Shown here: positions 25,301-32,767 of the stretch, piece after piece
Layout: each line of letters starts with the position of its first letter
How positions within the stretch are numbered: the stretch's first letter is position 1
Origin: Pseudomonas frederiksbergensis
GTDB taxonomy: Bacteria > Pseudomonadota > Gammaproteobacteria > Pseudomonadales > Pseudomonadaceae
Assembly: GCF_003732275.1 (NCBI RefSeq)
Contig: NZ_MOBM01000006.1
Coordinates: 310,001 to 374,000 of the forward strand
Direction of reading: 5' to 3'
Length of the DNA stretch: 64,000 nt
Notes under the pieces: generated by a model
Databases searched by the model: none
Told to the model about the DNA's origin: nothing
Seen by the model: the letters and a program-made list of their open reading frames with translations, nothing else
Made by a program: the position numbers and the translations under genes

Positions 25301-27534
25301 CCGCCACCCTGACGCCGACGGCGAGCGTCACCGATTCGACCAACCTGATTACCCTGGACAACACCGGGGTGATCGATGGGGCCGGCAACACGGGCGCCGG
25401 TACCACCGATTCGAATAACTACGCCATCGACAGCCAACGCCCGACCGCCACCATCGTGTTGAGCGATACGACCCTGAAACCGGGGGAAACCGCGCTGGTG
25501 ACCATTACCTTCAGCGAGGCGGTAACGGGTTTCGACAACAGTGACCTGAGCATCGCCAATGGCACCTTGAGCGCGGTGAGCAGCAGCGACGGCGGCCTCA
25601 CCTGGACCGGGACCTTCACCCCGACGGCCGGGATTACCGATGCCAGCAACATTATCACCCTGAGCAACAGCGGCGTCTCTGATGTGGCCGGCAATACCGG
25701 GGCGGGCACCACCAACTCGGCCAACTATGTGGTGGAAACCGAGGTGCCGACCGCCACCATCGTGGTGGCCGACAATGCGCTGAAGGTCGGTGAAACCTCG
25801 TTGGTCACCATCACGTTCAGCTCGGCGGTCAGCGGTTTTGACAATGCCGACCTGACGGTAGCCAACGGCACCCTCAGCAACGTTTCGTCCGTCGATGGTG
25901 GCGTGACCTGGACCGCAACCTTCACACCTACGGTCAGCGTGACGGACACCACTAACCTGATCAGCCTGGACAACAGCGGTGTGACCAACGCGTCGGGCAA
26001 CAGCGGTGTTGGCGTAACCGATTCCAACAACTACGCAATCGACACCGTTCGCCCGACCGCGACCATTGTGGTGGCGGACAACAAGCTGGGCATTGGTGAA
26101 ACCACCACGGTGACCATTACCTTCAGCGAAGCGGTGTCCGGTTTCGATTTGTCGGACCTCAGCGTGGCCAATGGCGTGCTGTCCAGCCTGGCCAGCAGCG
26201 ACGGCGGTGTGACCTGGACTGCCACGCTTACGCCGACCGCGAGCCTTAACGATGCGACCAACCTGATCCTGCTCGACAGCGGCAATGTGCTCGACGCGGC
26301 GGGCAATGCCGGCGCCAGTATCGCCATTTCCAACAACTATGCGCTCGATGCGACTCGCCCGACCGTCACTATCGTGGTTGCCAACCCGAACCTGGGCATT
26401 GGCCAGACGACGCTGGTGACCTTCACGTTCAACGAGGCGGTAAGCGACTTCGATTTGTCGGACCTGAGCGTGACCAACGGCGAGTTGACCAATCTGGCCA
26501 GCAGCGACGGCGGCAAGACCTGGACCGGAACGTTCACACCTACCGCGAACATCACCGACCCGAGCAACTTCATTGCGCTGGACACCAGCAATGTGACGGA
26601 CCTGGCGGGCAACATTGGCGCCAGCGTTGCGGTATCCAACAACTACGCCATCGATGGCGAACGGCCGACGGCGACGGTGGTGGTTGCCAACCCGAACCTG
26701 GGCGTGGGTCAGACCTCATTGGTGACCTTCATCTTCAACGAAGCGGTGAGTGGCTTCGACCTGTCCGACATCAGCGTGGCGAACGGCACACTATCCAGTC
26801 TGAGCAGCAGCGATGGCGGTAGAACCTGGACCGCGACCCTGACGCCGAACGCCAACGTCAGCAGTGGCAACAATGCGATCAGCCTGAGTGTCGCGGGGGT
26901 CAGCGATTCAGCAGGCAACACGGGCAGCGGTGTCAGCCTATCGAACAGCTATGCGATCAATACGGTCGTTGCACCGTCATCGCCGATTGTGGTGGTACCG
27001 CCGGATCCGGAATTCCGGATCACGGATCCTGTCACCGTGCCCGATCTGCCCAACGTGCCATTGCAACCGATTATCTTCACCCCACCCACTGGCGATCTCG
27101 GTTCGCCGCTGACCTTTACCCCGCTGTTTGAACAACGGGTGATCGGCAACGGCATTCGGCCTCTGGGCGATATTTTCATGAGCCACGGGGCGCTGACGCC
27201 TAGCTTTATCGCGCAGGTATTCAGCAGCAGTGACAACGGTGGCGACGGCTCAGGCCACGGCTTCCTCGGTTTCGGCGGGGGCGACGGCGGGGTCTTTGGC
27301 AGCAGCACGCTGTCGAATCTGTTCAATCAGGACATTGGTAGCGAGGGGGATTCGCTGAGCACCTTCGGTAATAACTCAATCAGGATGGGAGATGCTTCCC
27401 AAGGGCTGCGCGGCGTGTTTGGCGCACCGAGTCTGGGTCAGCAGTTGCAACAACTCAAAGACACCGAGCAGCGGCAGGTCGAAAGCCTGGCCGCGGCTTT
27501 GCAACAGGTCGGCATCAGTGAAATGCAGGCCTGA
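19333..27534 (+). CDS. Giant LEPR-XLL / DUF4347 / Ig-repeat surface protein
   Basis: A 2733-residue protein, probably the exported substrate of this cluster. The N-terminus is basic and has no Sec signal, but carries the LEPR-XLL motif LEPRMLFDGA at residues 25-34. DUF4347 follows (about 85-240), with His142 in IIAHGNAG and Cys185 in IYGCYTAE arranged like a clan CD protease dyad. Residues about 255-600 look like a parallel beta-helix with very Gly-rich loops. Nineteen 102-residue Ig-like repeats span about 608-2546. The last 190 residues are unique and end with a helix (QQLQQLKDTEQRQVESLAAA). No canonical RTX nonapeptides are seen. The ATG at 19333 has GGTGAG upstream; the ATG at 19300 has no ribosome site. 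Confidence 0.85.
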   Translation: MWWSKGKSRVTEGARALASPMIMSLEPRMLFDGAVAATVADTAQADSHATAEAVKAPTADQPVASKDTHGQADATPAPAHAAVPGQSVVFVDSRVKDADSLLQGVAPGTQVVQLDASKDGLQQIADYLDGHQGVSSVQIIAHGNAGDLWLGDSYLSADNVAARSAVLAEIGKDMNVGGDILIYGCYTAEGERGLSFVDSLAQLTGRDVAASSNRTGIGGDWNLEIATGNIESANVLSTTAMSDYQWGLATWTATNNANTGVGSLRAAIASAQNGDIVTFNSSMTVQLTSELLINKNITVDGDLNNDGAADVILDGQYRTRVIEVASGSIVTLDGLVITRGLVSGTGGNGGYGATGSMAGGIFNAGILTLKNVTVSSNAASGGGGGGGVTGAFYGGGGGGGGGLGGQGGGHGGSAGPGTGTLGGGAGGGGVGGYGGGYDATHMGGRGGTTTGGAGGIGVSYYSNGGNGATATNGTISIGGGGGGAGWDKVGGAGGNAVGGIYNASSGTITIVGTSTISNNIGAGGGGGGGGGQGSNATNGGVGGRGVGAIWNKGTLLITAANFAAMAGNAAGSGAGGTAQGGGTTGTSPTSVATIYNDGGVLNTAYSPPPTATIVVADTTLSIGETSLVTITFSEAVTGLTNADLTIANGTLTAVTSGDGGITWTATFTPTASLSDTTNVITLDKTGVINGLGTAGVGVTNSNNYVVDTARPTASIVFTDTALRVGETSLVTITFNEAVTGLTNADLTIANGTLSTVSSSDGGITWTGTFTPTASITDASNLITLDNTGVSDLVGNAGSGTTDSNNYAIDTVRPTATLVVTDTALKIGETSLVTITFSEAVSGFTNADLTIANGTLTSVSSSDGGITWTATFTPNASINDTTNLITLNNTGVSDLAGNAGSGTTDSNNYAIDTLRPTATIVVADTALRIGETSLVTITFSEAVSGFTNADLTITNGTLTSVSSSDGGITWTATFTPTASISDTTNLITLDNTGVVDLAGNAGSGTTDSNNYAIDTVRPTATIVVADTALRIGETSLVTITFSEAVSGFTNADLTITNGTLTSVSSGDGGITWTATFTPSASINDTTNLITLDNTGVADLAGNAGSGTTDSNNYAIDTLRPTATIVLADTALTAGETSLVTITFSEAVTGFTNADLSIANGTLTAVSSGDGGITWTATFTPTAGIISATNVISLANTGVADLAGNTGSGISSSGNYAIDTAPPTATIVVADTALRIGETSLVTITFNQAVTGFTNADLTIANGTLTSVSSSDGGITWTATFTPTASITDTTNLITLDNTGVQAAATGNVGSGTTSSNNYAIDTLRPTATIVVADTALRIGETSLVTITFSEAVSGFTNADLTITNGTLTSVSSSDGGITWTATFTPTASINDTTNLITLDNTGVVDLAGNAGSGTTDSNNYAIDTLRPTATIVLADPTLSAGETSLVTITFSEAVTGFTNADLSIANGTLTAVSSSDGGITWTATFTPTVGVNDPSNVITLANTGMTDVAGNTGSGTTNSGNYTIDTVLPTATIVVADNALSVGETSLVTITFSEAVSGFSNADLTIANGTLTSVSSSDGGITWTATFTPTNAITDTSNVITLDNSGVQNGSGNAGSGTTDSNNYAIDTVRPTATIVVADTALRIGETSLVTITFSEAVSGFTNADLTITNGTLTSVSSSDGGITWTATFTPTASINDTTNLITLDNTGVADLAGNAGSGTTDSNNYAIDTLRPTATIVLADTALTAGETSLVTITFSEAVTGFNNADLSIANGTLTAVSSSDGGITWTATFTPTVGVNDPSNVITLANTGVTDVAGNTGSGTTNSGNYTIDTVLPTATIVVADNALSVGETSLVTITFSEAVSGFSNADLTIANGTLTSVSSSDGGITWTATFTPTNAISDTSNVITLDNSGVQNGSGNAGSGTTDSNNYAIDTVRPTATIVVADAALAVGQTSVVTITFSEAVTGFTTADLTVSNGTLSNLSTSDNITYTATLTPTASVTDSTNLITLDNTGVIDGAGNTGAGTTDSNNYAIDSQRPTATIVLSDTTLKPGETALVTITFSEAVTGFDNSDLSIANGTLSAVSSSDGGLTWTGTFTPTAGITDASNIITLSNSGVSDVAGNTGAGTTNSANYVVETEVPTATIVVADNALKVGETSLVTITFSSAVSGFDNADLTVANGTLSNVSSVDGGVTWTATFTPTVSVTDTTNLISLDNSGVTNASGNSGVGVTDSNNYAIDTVRPTATIVVADNKLGIGETTTVTITFSEAVSGFDLSDLSVANGVLSSLASSDGGVTWTATLTPTASLNDATNLILLDSGNVLDAAGNAGASIAISNNYALDATRPTVTIVVANPNLGIGQTTLVTFTFNEAVSDFDLSDLSVTNGELTNLASSDGGKTWTGTFTPTANITDPSNFIALDTSNVTDLAGNIGASVAVSNNYAIDGERPTATVVVANPNLGVGQTSLVTFIFNEAVSGFDLSDISVANGTLSSLSSSDGGRTWTATLTPNANVSSGNNAISLSVAGVSDSAGNTGSGVSLSNSYAINTVVAPSSPIVVVPPDPEFRITDPVTVPDLPNVPLQPIIFTPPTGDLGSPLTFTPLFEQRVIGNGIRPLGDIFMSHGALTPSFIAQVFSSSDNGGDGSGHGFLGFGGGDGGVFGSSTLSNLFNQDIGSEGDSLSTFGNNSIRMGDASQGLRGVFGAPSLGQQLQQLKDTEQRQVESLAAALQQVGISEMQA
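21157..26970 (+). repeat. Nineteen tandem 306-bp Ig-like repeats
   Basis: Units begin at PTATIV-type sequence every 306 bases (one of 309, one of 303), each encoding about 102 residues with GETSLVTITFSEAV, NADLTI and GGITWTATFTPT. Repeats 8-10 (23302-24219) and 11-13 (24220-25137) are near-identical blocks, which indicates a recent 918-bp duplication. Outer repeats, especially 14-19, have diverged more. Expect length variation between strains and assembly trouble here. Confidence 0.92.
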
Positions 27535-27574
27535 AAAAACCATTAAAGCAGGGCGGCATCTGGGGGCTCCAAGG

Positions 27575-29089
27575 ATGAAGAGAAGTCAGAAGTTATTCGG
27601 CGCCAGCCTGCTGGCGCTGGCGATCAGCGGGTGTGCAGTCACCAGTGAACCGATCGAACGCAGCGTCAGCCAACAGCGCGCCAAAAGCGATCTGCAAAAC
27701 ATGTACAAGGGGCAGGAGCCCCTAAGCGGCCCACTGACCCTGCACCAGGCCATGGCCCGCGCGGTGAAATACAACCTCGAAGGCCGGCTCAAGATCATGG
27801 AAGAGGCCTTGGCCAAGCGCCAACTCGACCTCGCCAGTTTCGACATGCTGCCACGCATGGCACTGGACGCCGGGTACGTGGGGCGTAATAACGTCAGCGC
27901 TTCCAGCAGTCGGAGCGTGGAAACCGGCGCCCAATCCCTGGAACCGTCAACCTCCCAGGACCGCGACCGTGAAGTGGCGGACCTGACCATGGTCTGGAAC
28001 GTGCTCGACTTCGGCGTCAGCTATATCAGCGCTAAACAGCAGGGCGATCAGCGGCTGATCGTGCAGGAGCGTCGGCGCAAGGTGATCAACACCATCGTTC
28101 AGGACGTGCGCTCGGCCTATTGGCGAGCCATGGCCGCCGAACGTTTGCTCAAGCAGATCGACAACCTGATGGCCCGGGTCGAAACCGCTCGCAACAATAG
28201 CCAGAGCATGAGCGAGCAGCGCATCGGCGATCCGATTCAGTCGTTGGGTTATCAGCGCTCACTGATCGAAGCGACCCGCCAACTGGAAGAACAGCGCCGG
28301 GCGTTGTCGCTGGCCAAAACCGAACTGGCCACCCTGATCAATCTGCCGCTGGGCACCGACCTGAAGCTGGCGACCCAGGACGATTACATCATCCCTGAGC
28401 TCAAAATCGACCTCGCCAGCCTGGAACAGGAAGCCCTGACCAGCCGGCCAGAATTGCGTGAGCAGGACTACCAGACCCGCATCAGCGCCGCCGAAACCCG
28501 CAAAGCCATGCTGCGTCTGCTGCCGGGGCTGGAGTTTTCCGCCGGTGGGCATTACGACAGCAACTCGTTTTTGGTGGAGCAGGGCTGGGCGGATTACGGG
28601 GTGAAAGTCACTTGGAACCTGTTCAATGTGATTTCCGCACCGGCCGCGATCGACGTTGCCAAGGCCGGTGAAGAAGTCGCCACGGCGCGTCGACAGGCGA
28701 TGTCGATTGCCGTACTGGCGCAGCTTTACGTGGCCAACGCCAACTATCGCGAGGCGATGCGGCAGTTCAAGACCAACCAGCAATTGTCGAACATTGACGG
28801 ACAGATCGTCGGCCAACTGCGCAACCGCTATCAGGCGGCCGGGCTGGGCGAACTGGATCTGATCCAGGGCGAGCTCAACACCTTGCAGGCCGATCTGCGT
28901 CGCGACTTGTCTTACGCCGACCTGCGCAACGCTTACGGGCAAATCTTCGCCAGCGCCGGTCTCGATCCGCTGCCGGACGAAGTGCAATCGACCGAAGTCC
29001 AGTCCATCGCCACCGCCCTGGCCAATCGCGAAGAGGCGTGGGCGGCGGGCAACATCTTAGTGCCGGTGGCCCATGCCCCGGTCCAATAA
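27575..29089 (+). CDS. TolC-family outer membrane lipoprotein
   Basis: A 504-residue outer membrane efflux protein with a lipobox (LALAISGCAV, Cys about residue 20), so it is anchored by lipid as well as by its barrel. TolC-type hairpins are visible (LTLHQAMARAVKYNLEGRLK, RYQAAGLGELDLIQGELNTL). It is encoded 40 bases after the giant-protein gene and should be the outer membrane pore for its release. The ATG at 27575 is chosen because it starts the lipoprotein signal; the frame is open upstream within the giant-protein gene. The next gene overlaps its end by 17 bases. Confidence 0.87.
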   Translation: MKRSQKLFGASLLALAISGCAVTSEPIERSVSQQRAKSDLQNMYKGQEPLSGPLTLHQAMARAVKYNLEGRLKIMEEALAKRQLDLASFDMLPRMALDAGYVGRNNVSASSSRSVETGAQSLEPSTSQDRDREVADLTMVWNVLDFGVSYISAKQQGDQRLIVQERRRKVINTIVQDVRSAYWRAMAAERLLKQIDNLMARVETARNNSQSMSEQRIGDPIQSLGYQRSLIEATRQLEEQRRALSLAKTELATLINLPLGTDLKLATQDDYIIPELKIDLASLEQEALTSRPELREQDYQTRISAAETRKAMLRLLPGLEFSAGGHYDSNSFLVEQGWADYGVKVTWNLFNVISAPAAIDVAKAGEEVATARRQAMSIAVLAQLYVANANYREAMRQFKTNQQLSNIDGQIVGQLRNRYQAAGLGELDLIQGELNTLQADLRRDLSYADLRNAYGQIFASAGLDPLPDEVQSTEVQSIATALANREEAWAAGNILVPVAHAPVQ

Positions 29090-29678
29090 CCTGCTGGCGC
29101 CGACGGCGAGCATCAGCCGCGCCCAAAGGGAGACCCGCAACGGCCATCGTGGTGCGGCGATTCTGCTGACCGGTTTACCGGCCGCGGGCAAGTCGACATT
29201 GGCCCAGGCACTGCACACCGAGTTGTTCGAGCACGGCGTACAGAGTGTGGTGCTCGATGGCGACGGACTGCGGGTCGGGCTCAATCGCGATCTGGGGTTT
29301 ACCGACAGCGATCGCCTGGAAAACATCCGCCGCGCCAGCGAACTGGCGGTGCTGTTGGTCGAGAACGGGCAGATCGTCATCCTGGCGATGATCGCGCCCT
29401 TGGTGGAGTTGCGTGAAGTGTTCGCCCGACGGCTGGGTGAGGATTACCGCGAAGTCTGGTGCAGCGCCTCTTTGGCCGTGTGTGAACAGCGTGATCCCAA
29501 AGGTCATTACGCCCGGGCTCGACGGGGTGAGTTGGCGGGGTTTACCGGTGTCTCCGCGCCTTACGAACCACCACCGTGTGCGTCGCTGGTGCTCGACACG
29601 GGCGCGCAGTCGGTCGTGGCCTGTCTCGACCGTTTGCTGACCTGGCTCGGCGAGTGCGCGGTGCTGCCGAAACGATGA
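29073..29678 (+). CDS. cysC: Adenylylsulfate (APS) kinase
   Basis: A 201-residue APS kinase, making PAPS from APS and ATP; its length equals that of stand-alone CysC. The P-loop is GLPAAGKST (residues 34-42), followed by VLDGDGLRVGLNRDLGFTDS and RLENIRRASE, and later CEQRDPKGHYARARRGE and FTGVSAPYE. Two changes from the usual pattern are the Asn of DGDN replaced by Gly, and the Ser of the ISP motif replaced by Ala (MIAPLVE). It overlaps the TolC gene by 17 bases and the hydroxylase gene by 4, and lies with two sulfotransferases. That placement argues for PAPS supply to protein or glycan sulfation, not for general sulfate assimilation. Confidence 0.88.
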   Translation: MPRSNNLLAPTASISRAQRETRNGHRGAAILLTGLPAAGKSTLAQALHTELFEHGVQSVVLDGDGLRVGLNRDLGFTDSDRLENIRRASELAVLLVENGQIVILAMIAPLVELREVFARRLGEDYREVWCSASLAVCEQRDPKGHYARARRGELAGFTGVSAPYEPPPCASLVLDTGAQSVVACLDRLLTWLGECAVLPKR

Positions 29679-30460
29679 GCCGGCCAGCCTTCTCCCGCTT
29701 GCCGGTAACGGTGGATTTGCCGATGCTGTTGCAGGCGCTGGCGGCAATAGGCGAGGACGACTGGCACAGCCACTTCAATAGTGATTATTACGCTGGCGAC
29801 TGGAGCGGTGTGGCGCTGATTTCCGCGGCCGATGCCTTGACTGAACTGTCGCCCGGTCGCGGCGAAACTCTTTTGCGGGCGCCCTGGCTGCAAGATGTTC
29901 GATGGCAGCAAGGGCTGCGGGATCTGCCGCTGCAGGTCGTCTGCGCGCGCCTGTTGCGGCTCGGCCCGGGCGGGCGCATTCACGAGCATCGCGACTATGA
30001 CCTGGGCGAGCCGGACGCTGATTTGCGTCTGCACATTCCGCTGCTCAGCCCACCCCAAGTGGACTTTCTGCTGGACGGCCAACGCATGCCGATGGCCGCT
30101 GGCGAATGCTGGTTTCTCGATCTGTCGCGGCCTCATCGTGTGGACAATCGCGACACTCAGGCACGGATTCATCTGGTGCTCGATTGCCGGCCCGGTGCCT
30201 GGCTGGAGCAGGCGATTATCGACGGGCTGGCAACCACGCCGTCGCCGGAAATCGGTCATGACGCTTTTACGCAGTTCCAGGCGTTGGTGGCCAGTGATCC
30301 GCAGCTGTGCAAGTCCTTGCAGGGCTTGCAGGACAACCAAGCCTTTATCGCCCGCACCCTGGAACTGGCCGCCGAGCGTGGACTTGCGTTCACCCGTGAA
30401 GAACTGTGCGCGGCGATGCGCGACGGTCGCCGTCAATGGAATGAACAATGGAGTGCCTGA
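29675..30460 (+). CDS. Aspartyl/asparaginyl beta-hydroxylase with Nif11-like C-terminus
   Basis: A 261-residue protein. Residues about 70-175 form an AspH-type Fe(II)/2-oxoglutarate hydroxylase: the first ligand His105 in GGRIHEHRDYDLG, RLHIPL, GECWFLDLSRPHRVDN with His154, and the 2-oxoglutarate Arg164 in ARIHLVLD. Residues about 195-252 (AFTQFQALVASDPQLCKSL, ELAAERGLAFTREELCAAM) resemble the Nif11 domain, known both free-standing and as a RiPP leader. The start ATG overlaps the APS kinase stop (ATGA). It should hydroxylate Asp or Asn side chains, plausibly in the giant protein, whose Ig-like repeats are rich in Asn and Asp. Confidence 0.83.
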   Translation: MSRPAFSRLPVTVDLPMLLQALAAIGEDDWHSHFNSDYYAGDWSGVALISAADALTELSPGRGETLLRAPWLQDVRWQQGLRDLPLQVVCARLLRLGPGGRIHEHRDYDLGEPDADLRLHIPLLSPPQVDFLLDGQRMPMAAGECWFLDLSRPHRVDNRDTQARIHLVLDCRPGAWLEQAIIDGLATTPSPEIGHDAFTQFQALVASDPQLCKSLQGLQDNQAFIARTLELAAERGLAFTREELCAAMRDGRRQWNEQWSA

Positions 30461-31413
30461 ACCTCGAAGGCTGGTTGCCGATCCGCGTCTGGCAAGAGGC
30501 CGGGCAATGGCAAGTCGACTGGTGCTGGTTTGGTGACGCGCGCCTGCATCAGCCGTTTTTTCGTGATGCGGTGGAGGATGCGCTGCGGCTGCCGTTCAAT
30601 CAGGCGTTTCGCCGAAAAACTGCATTGTCGACCCTCGCGGACTGGCAGGTTTGCAGCCCCGGTCTGACGCCGAGCGCTTTTATCTTTCACGCCTCTCGCT
30701 GCGGCTCGACCCTGATCAGCCAGATGCTCGCGCAACTCGACAATCACATCGTCATCAGCGAACCACCGCCGCTGGATGCGTTGCTGCGCAGTGATTTGCC
30801 CGCCGTCGAGCGCCGTGCCGCCATCAAAGGGTTGCTATCTGCCTATGGGCAACGTCGGCTCGCCAGGGAACAACGACTGGTGATCAAACTCGACGCCTGG
30901 AACATCGGTGAATTGCCGTTGCTGCGCGAGTGCTTCCCCGAAACGCCGTGGCTGTTTCTTTATCGCGATCCACTGGAAATTGCTGTCTCGCATCTGCGTC
31001 GCCCGGGCATGCACATGGTGCCGGGGATGATCGGGGTGGACGAATTTCCGTTCAGCAGCCGTGAGGATTACATCGCCCGACGATTGGGGCGGTTGCTGGT
31101 ATCGGGATTGGCGCAATGCCGGGCGTTTGGCGGATGGGCGGTGAATTACAGCGAACTGCCGCAGGCCATGGCGGGGCGGTTGGCAGCGTTTTTTGCGTTG
31201 GATCTCGAGCAGCGCAGGCAAGTGTTTGCGGCGGTGGGGCAACATGCCAAGCAGCCGTCACAGGTGTTTGTTGGAGACAGCGATGACAAGCGTCGTGAAG
31301 CCTCGGTGTTGCTTCGTGAGCGGGTGGACCACTGGGCGTGGGAGCCTTATGAGGCATTGGAAAAAGATCGCAGCCTTCGGCAGCTCCTACAATGGCCCGG
31401 CGTACACCTGTAG
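30448..31413 (+). CDS. Sulfotransferase, second of two
   Basis: A 321-residue protein with an N-terminal extension of about 75 residues and a sulfotransferase domain. The PAPS loop is FHASRCGSTLISQML (about residues 80-94), and the 3'-phosphate site is WLFLYRDPLEIAVSHLRRPG. It overlaps the hydroxylase gene by 13 bases and ends the modification operon TolC-cysC-hydroxylase-sulfotransferase. The last residues (EKDRSLRQLLQWPGVHL) are encoded inside the left arm and loop of a perfect 28-bp inverted repeat, so the C-terminus appears to have been replaced by a repeat element. Confidence 0.83.
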   Translation: MECLNLEGWLPIRVWQEAGQWQVDWCWFGDARLHQPFFRDAVEDALRLPFNQAFRRKTALSTLADWQVCSPGLTPSAFIFHASRCGSTLISQMLAQLDNHIVISEPPPLDALLRSDLPAVERRAAIKGLLSAYGQRRLAREQRLVIKLDAWNIGELPLLRECFPETPWLFLYRDPLEIAVSHLRRPGMHMVPGMIGVDEFPFSSREDYIARRLGRLLVSGLAQCRAFGGWAVNYSELPQAMAGRLAAFFALDLEQRRQVFAAVGQHAKQPSQVFVGDSDDKRREASVLLRERVDHWAWEPYEALEKDRSLRQLLQWPGVHL

Positions 31414-31438
31414 GAGCTGCCGAAGGCTGCGATCTTTT
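31362..31438. terminator. Perfect 28-bp inverted repeat, bidirectional terminator
   Basis: Bases 31362-31389 and 31411-31438 are exact reverse complements (28 of 28), with a 21-base loop. The arms carry GATCGCAGCCTTCGGCAGCT, a known Pseudomonas repeat type, and end in TTTT on both strands. The element sits between the convergent sulfotransferase and slipin genes and extends into the sulfotransferase coding sequence. Confidence 0.85.
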
Positions 31439-31457
31439 GGAGGCTAGAGATTATTCC

Positions 31458-32216
31458 TCAAGGTTTCGACGACAAATCCGCCATCCCCTTGAGCAACTCG
31501 ATCGGCAGCGGGAAGACGATGGTTGAACTCTTGTCCCCGGCAATCGAACTCAGCGTCTGCATGTAACGCAACTGCATGGCCCCCGGCTGACGCCCGAGCA
31601 TTTCAGCAGCCTGCATGAGTTTTTCCGAAGCCTGCAATTCGCCTTCGGCGTGGATCACCTTGGCCCGACGTTCCCGTTCAGCCTCGGCCTGTTTGGCGAT
31701 GGCACGAATCATCGATTCGTTGAGGTCCACGTGCTTGATCTCGACATTGGCCACCTTGATGCCCCAGGTATCGGTCTGCGCATCGAGCACTTGCTGGATA
31801 TCGACGTTCAGGCGTTCCCGTTCGGCCAGCAATTCATCGAGTTCATGTTTACCGAGTACTGCCCGCAATGTGGTCTGCGCCAGTTGGCTGGTGGCCATGA
31901 GAAAGTCTTCGACCTGAATGATCGCCCTTTGCGGATCGAGCACGCGGAAATACAGCACCGCATTGACCTTGACCGAGACGTTATCGCGGGTGATCACGTC
32001 TTGCGGCGGCACGTCGAGCACCACGGTACGCAGGTCGACGCGAACCATTTGCTGAACCACCGGAATCAGCAGGATCAGGCCGGGGCCTTTGACCTGCCAG
32101 AAGCGTCCGAGCTGGAACACCACGCCACGCTCATATTCGCGCAGGATGCGGAAGGTCGACCCCGCCAGTGCAATCAGCAATAAAAGCAGCGCGGCAAAAC
32201 CCAGTTGCAGGCCCAT
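31458..32216 (-). CDS. Slipin / SPFH-domain membrane protein
   Basis: A 252-residue stomatin-like protein. One N-terminal membrane segment ([17 protein letters not shown]) is followed by the SPFH domain ([40 protein letters not shown]) and a C-terminal helix ([20 protein letters not shown]). Slipins oligomerise in membrane microdomains. The gene lies 2 bases after an NfeD-type gene on the same strand, the usual pairing. Confidence 0.9.
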   Translation of the reverse strand: MGLQLGFAALLLLLIALAGSTFRILREYERGVVFQLGRFWQVKGPGLILLIPVVQQMVRVDLRTVVLDVPPQDVITRDNVSVKVNAVLYFRVLDPQRAIIQVEDFLMATSQLAQTTLRAVLGKHELDELLAERERLNVDIQQVLDAQTDTWGIKVANVEIKHVDLNESMIRAIAKQAEAERERRAKVIHAEGELQASEKLMQAAEMLGRQPGAMQLRYMQTLSSIAGDKSSTIVFPLPIELLKGMADLSSKP

Positions 32217-32218
32217 AA

Positions 32219-32767
32219 CTATTCTCCGCCATCATTGTTCATTGCGGGCGCCGCGTCAGCCGCGGCCACTTCCAGCAGTAGACCCTTGCGTGCCACCACC
32301 CGGACCTGTTGACCCGGTTGAAGCGGTGTTTCGCTCAATACCTGCCATTGTTCGCCTTGCAGATGGACCCAGCCGATATACGCATCGCCAGCCTGCAACG
32401 ACGTTACCGGCGTCACGCTGCCGAGTAATGCGTCATCGCCGCTGACGTTGTGGCGCGGTCGGGTTTTCAAGGCGTGGATCAGCAGGAAAATCAGCAGCAA
32501 GGCACTGATCAACCCCAAGCCGATCATCAACGGAACAGGGACCTCGGTATTGGTCAGAATCACCGCCCCGATCACGAACATCACAATGCCGCCCAGGCCG
32601 ACCACGCCGTAATTGGGCAAGGCCGCCTCGGCAATCAGAAACGCTATGCCGAACGTGATCAGCCAGATCCCGATAGGGTTGGGAACCAGCAGGACGACGG
32701 TGTCCGCTGCGAAGACCGATCCGCTCAAGGCCAACAGCAGCGCAATTGCACAGCAACGAGTGTTCAC
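32219..32767 (-). CDS. NfeD-family membrane protein (short form)
   Basis: A 182-residue protein with a signal-like N-terminus ([12 protein letters not shown]), three to four membrane segments ([34 protein letters not shown]) and a C-terminal OB-fold ([19 protein letters not shown]). It lacks the ClpP-like serine protease half of long NfeD proteins. GTG at 32767 is chosen because GGAGG lies 5 bases upstream; an ATG at 32788 would precede that ribosome site. It is co-transcribed with the slipin gene and is expected to work with it in membrane quality control. Confidence 0.85.
   Translation of the reverse strand: MNTRCCAIALLLALSGSVFAADTVVLLVPNPIGIWLITFGIAFLIAEAALPNYGVVGLGGIVMFVIGAVILTNTEVPVPLMIGLGLISALLLIFLLIHALKTRPRHNVSGDDALLGSVTPVTSLQAGDAYIGWVHLQGEQWQVLSETPLQPGQQVRVVARKGLLLEVAAADAAPAMNNDGGE

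Noticed and set aside
21157..26970. Regular repeats that might suggest CRISPR or satellite DNA
   Set aside because: Units are 306 bp, contiguous and coding without spacers; they are protein repeats.
27240..27300. Gly/Asp-rich stretch near the end of the giant protein as RTX repeats
   Set aside because: GGDGSGHGFLGFGGGDGG does not follow the GGxGxDxUx nonapeptide in tandem, so it gives no support for a classic RTX type 1 substrate.
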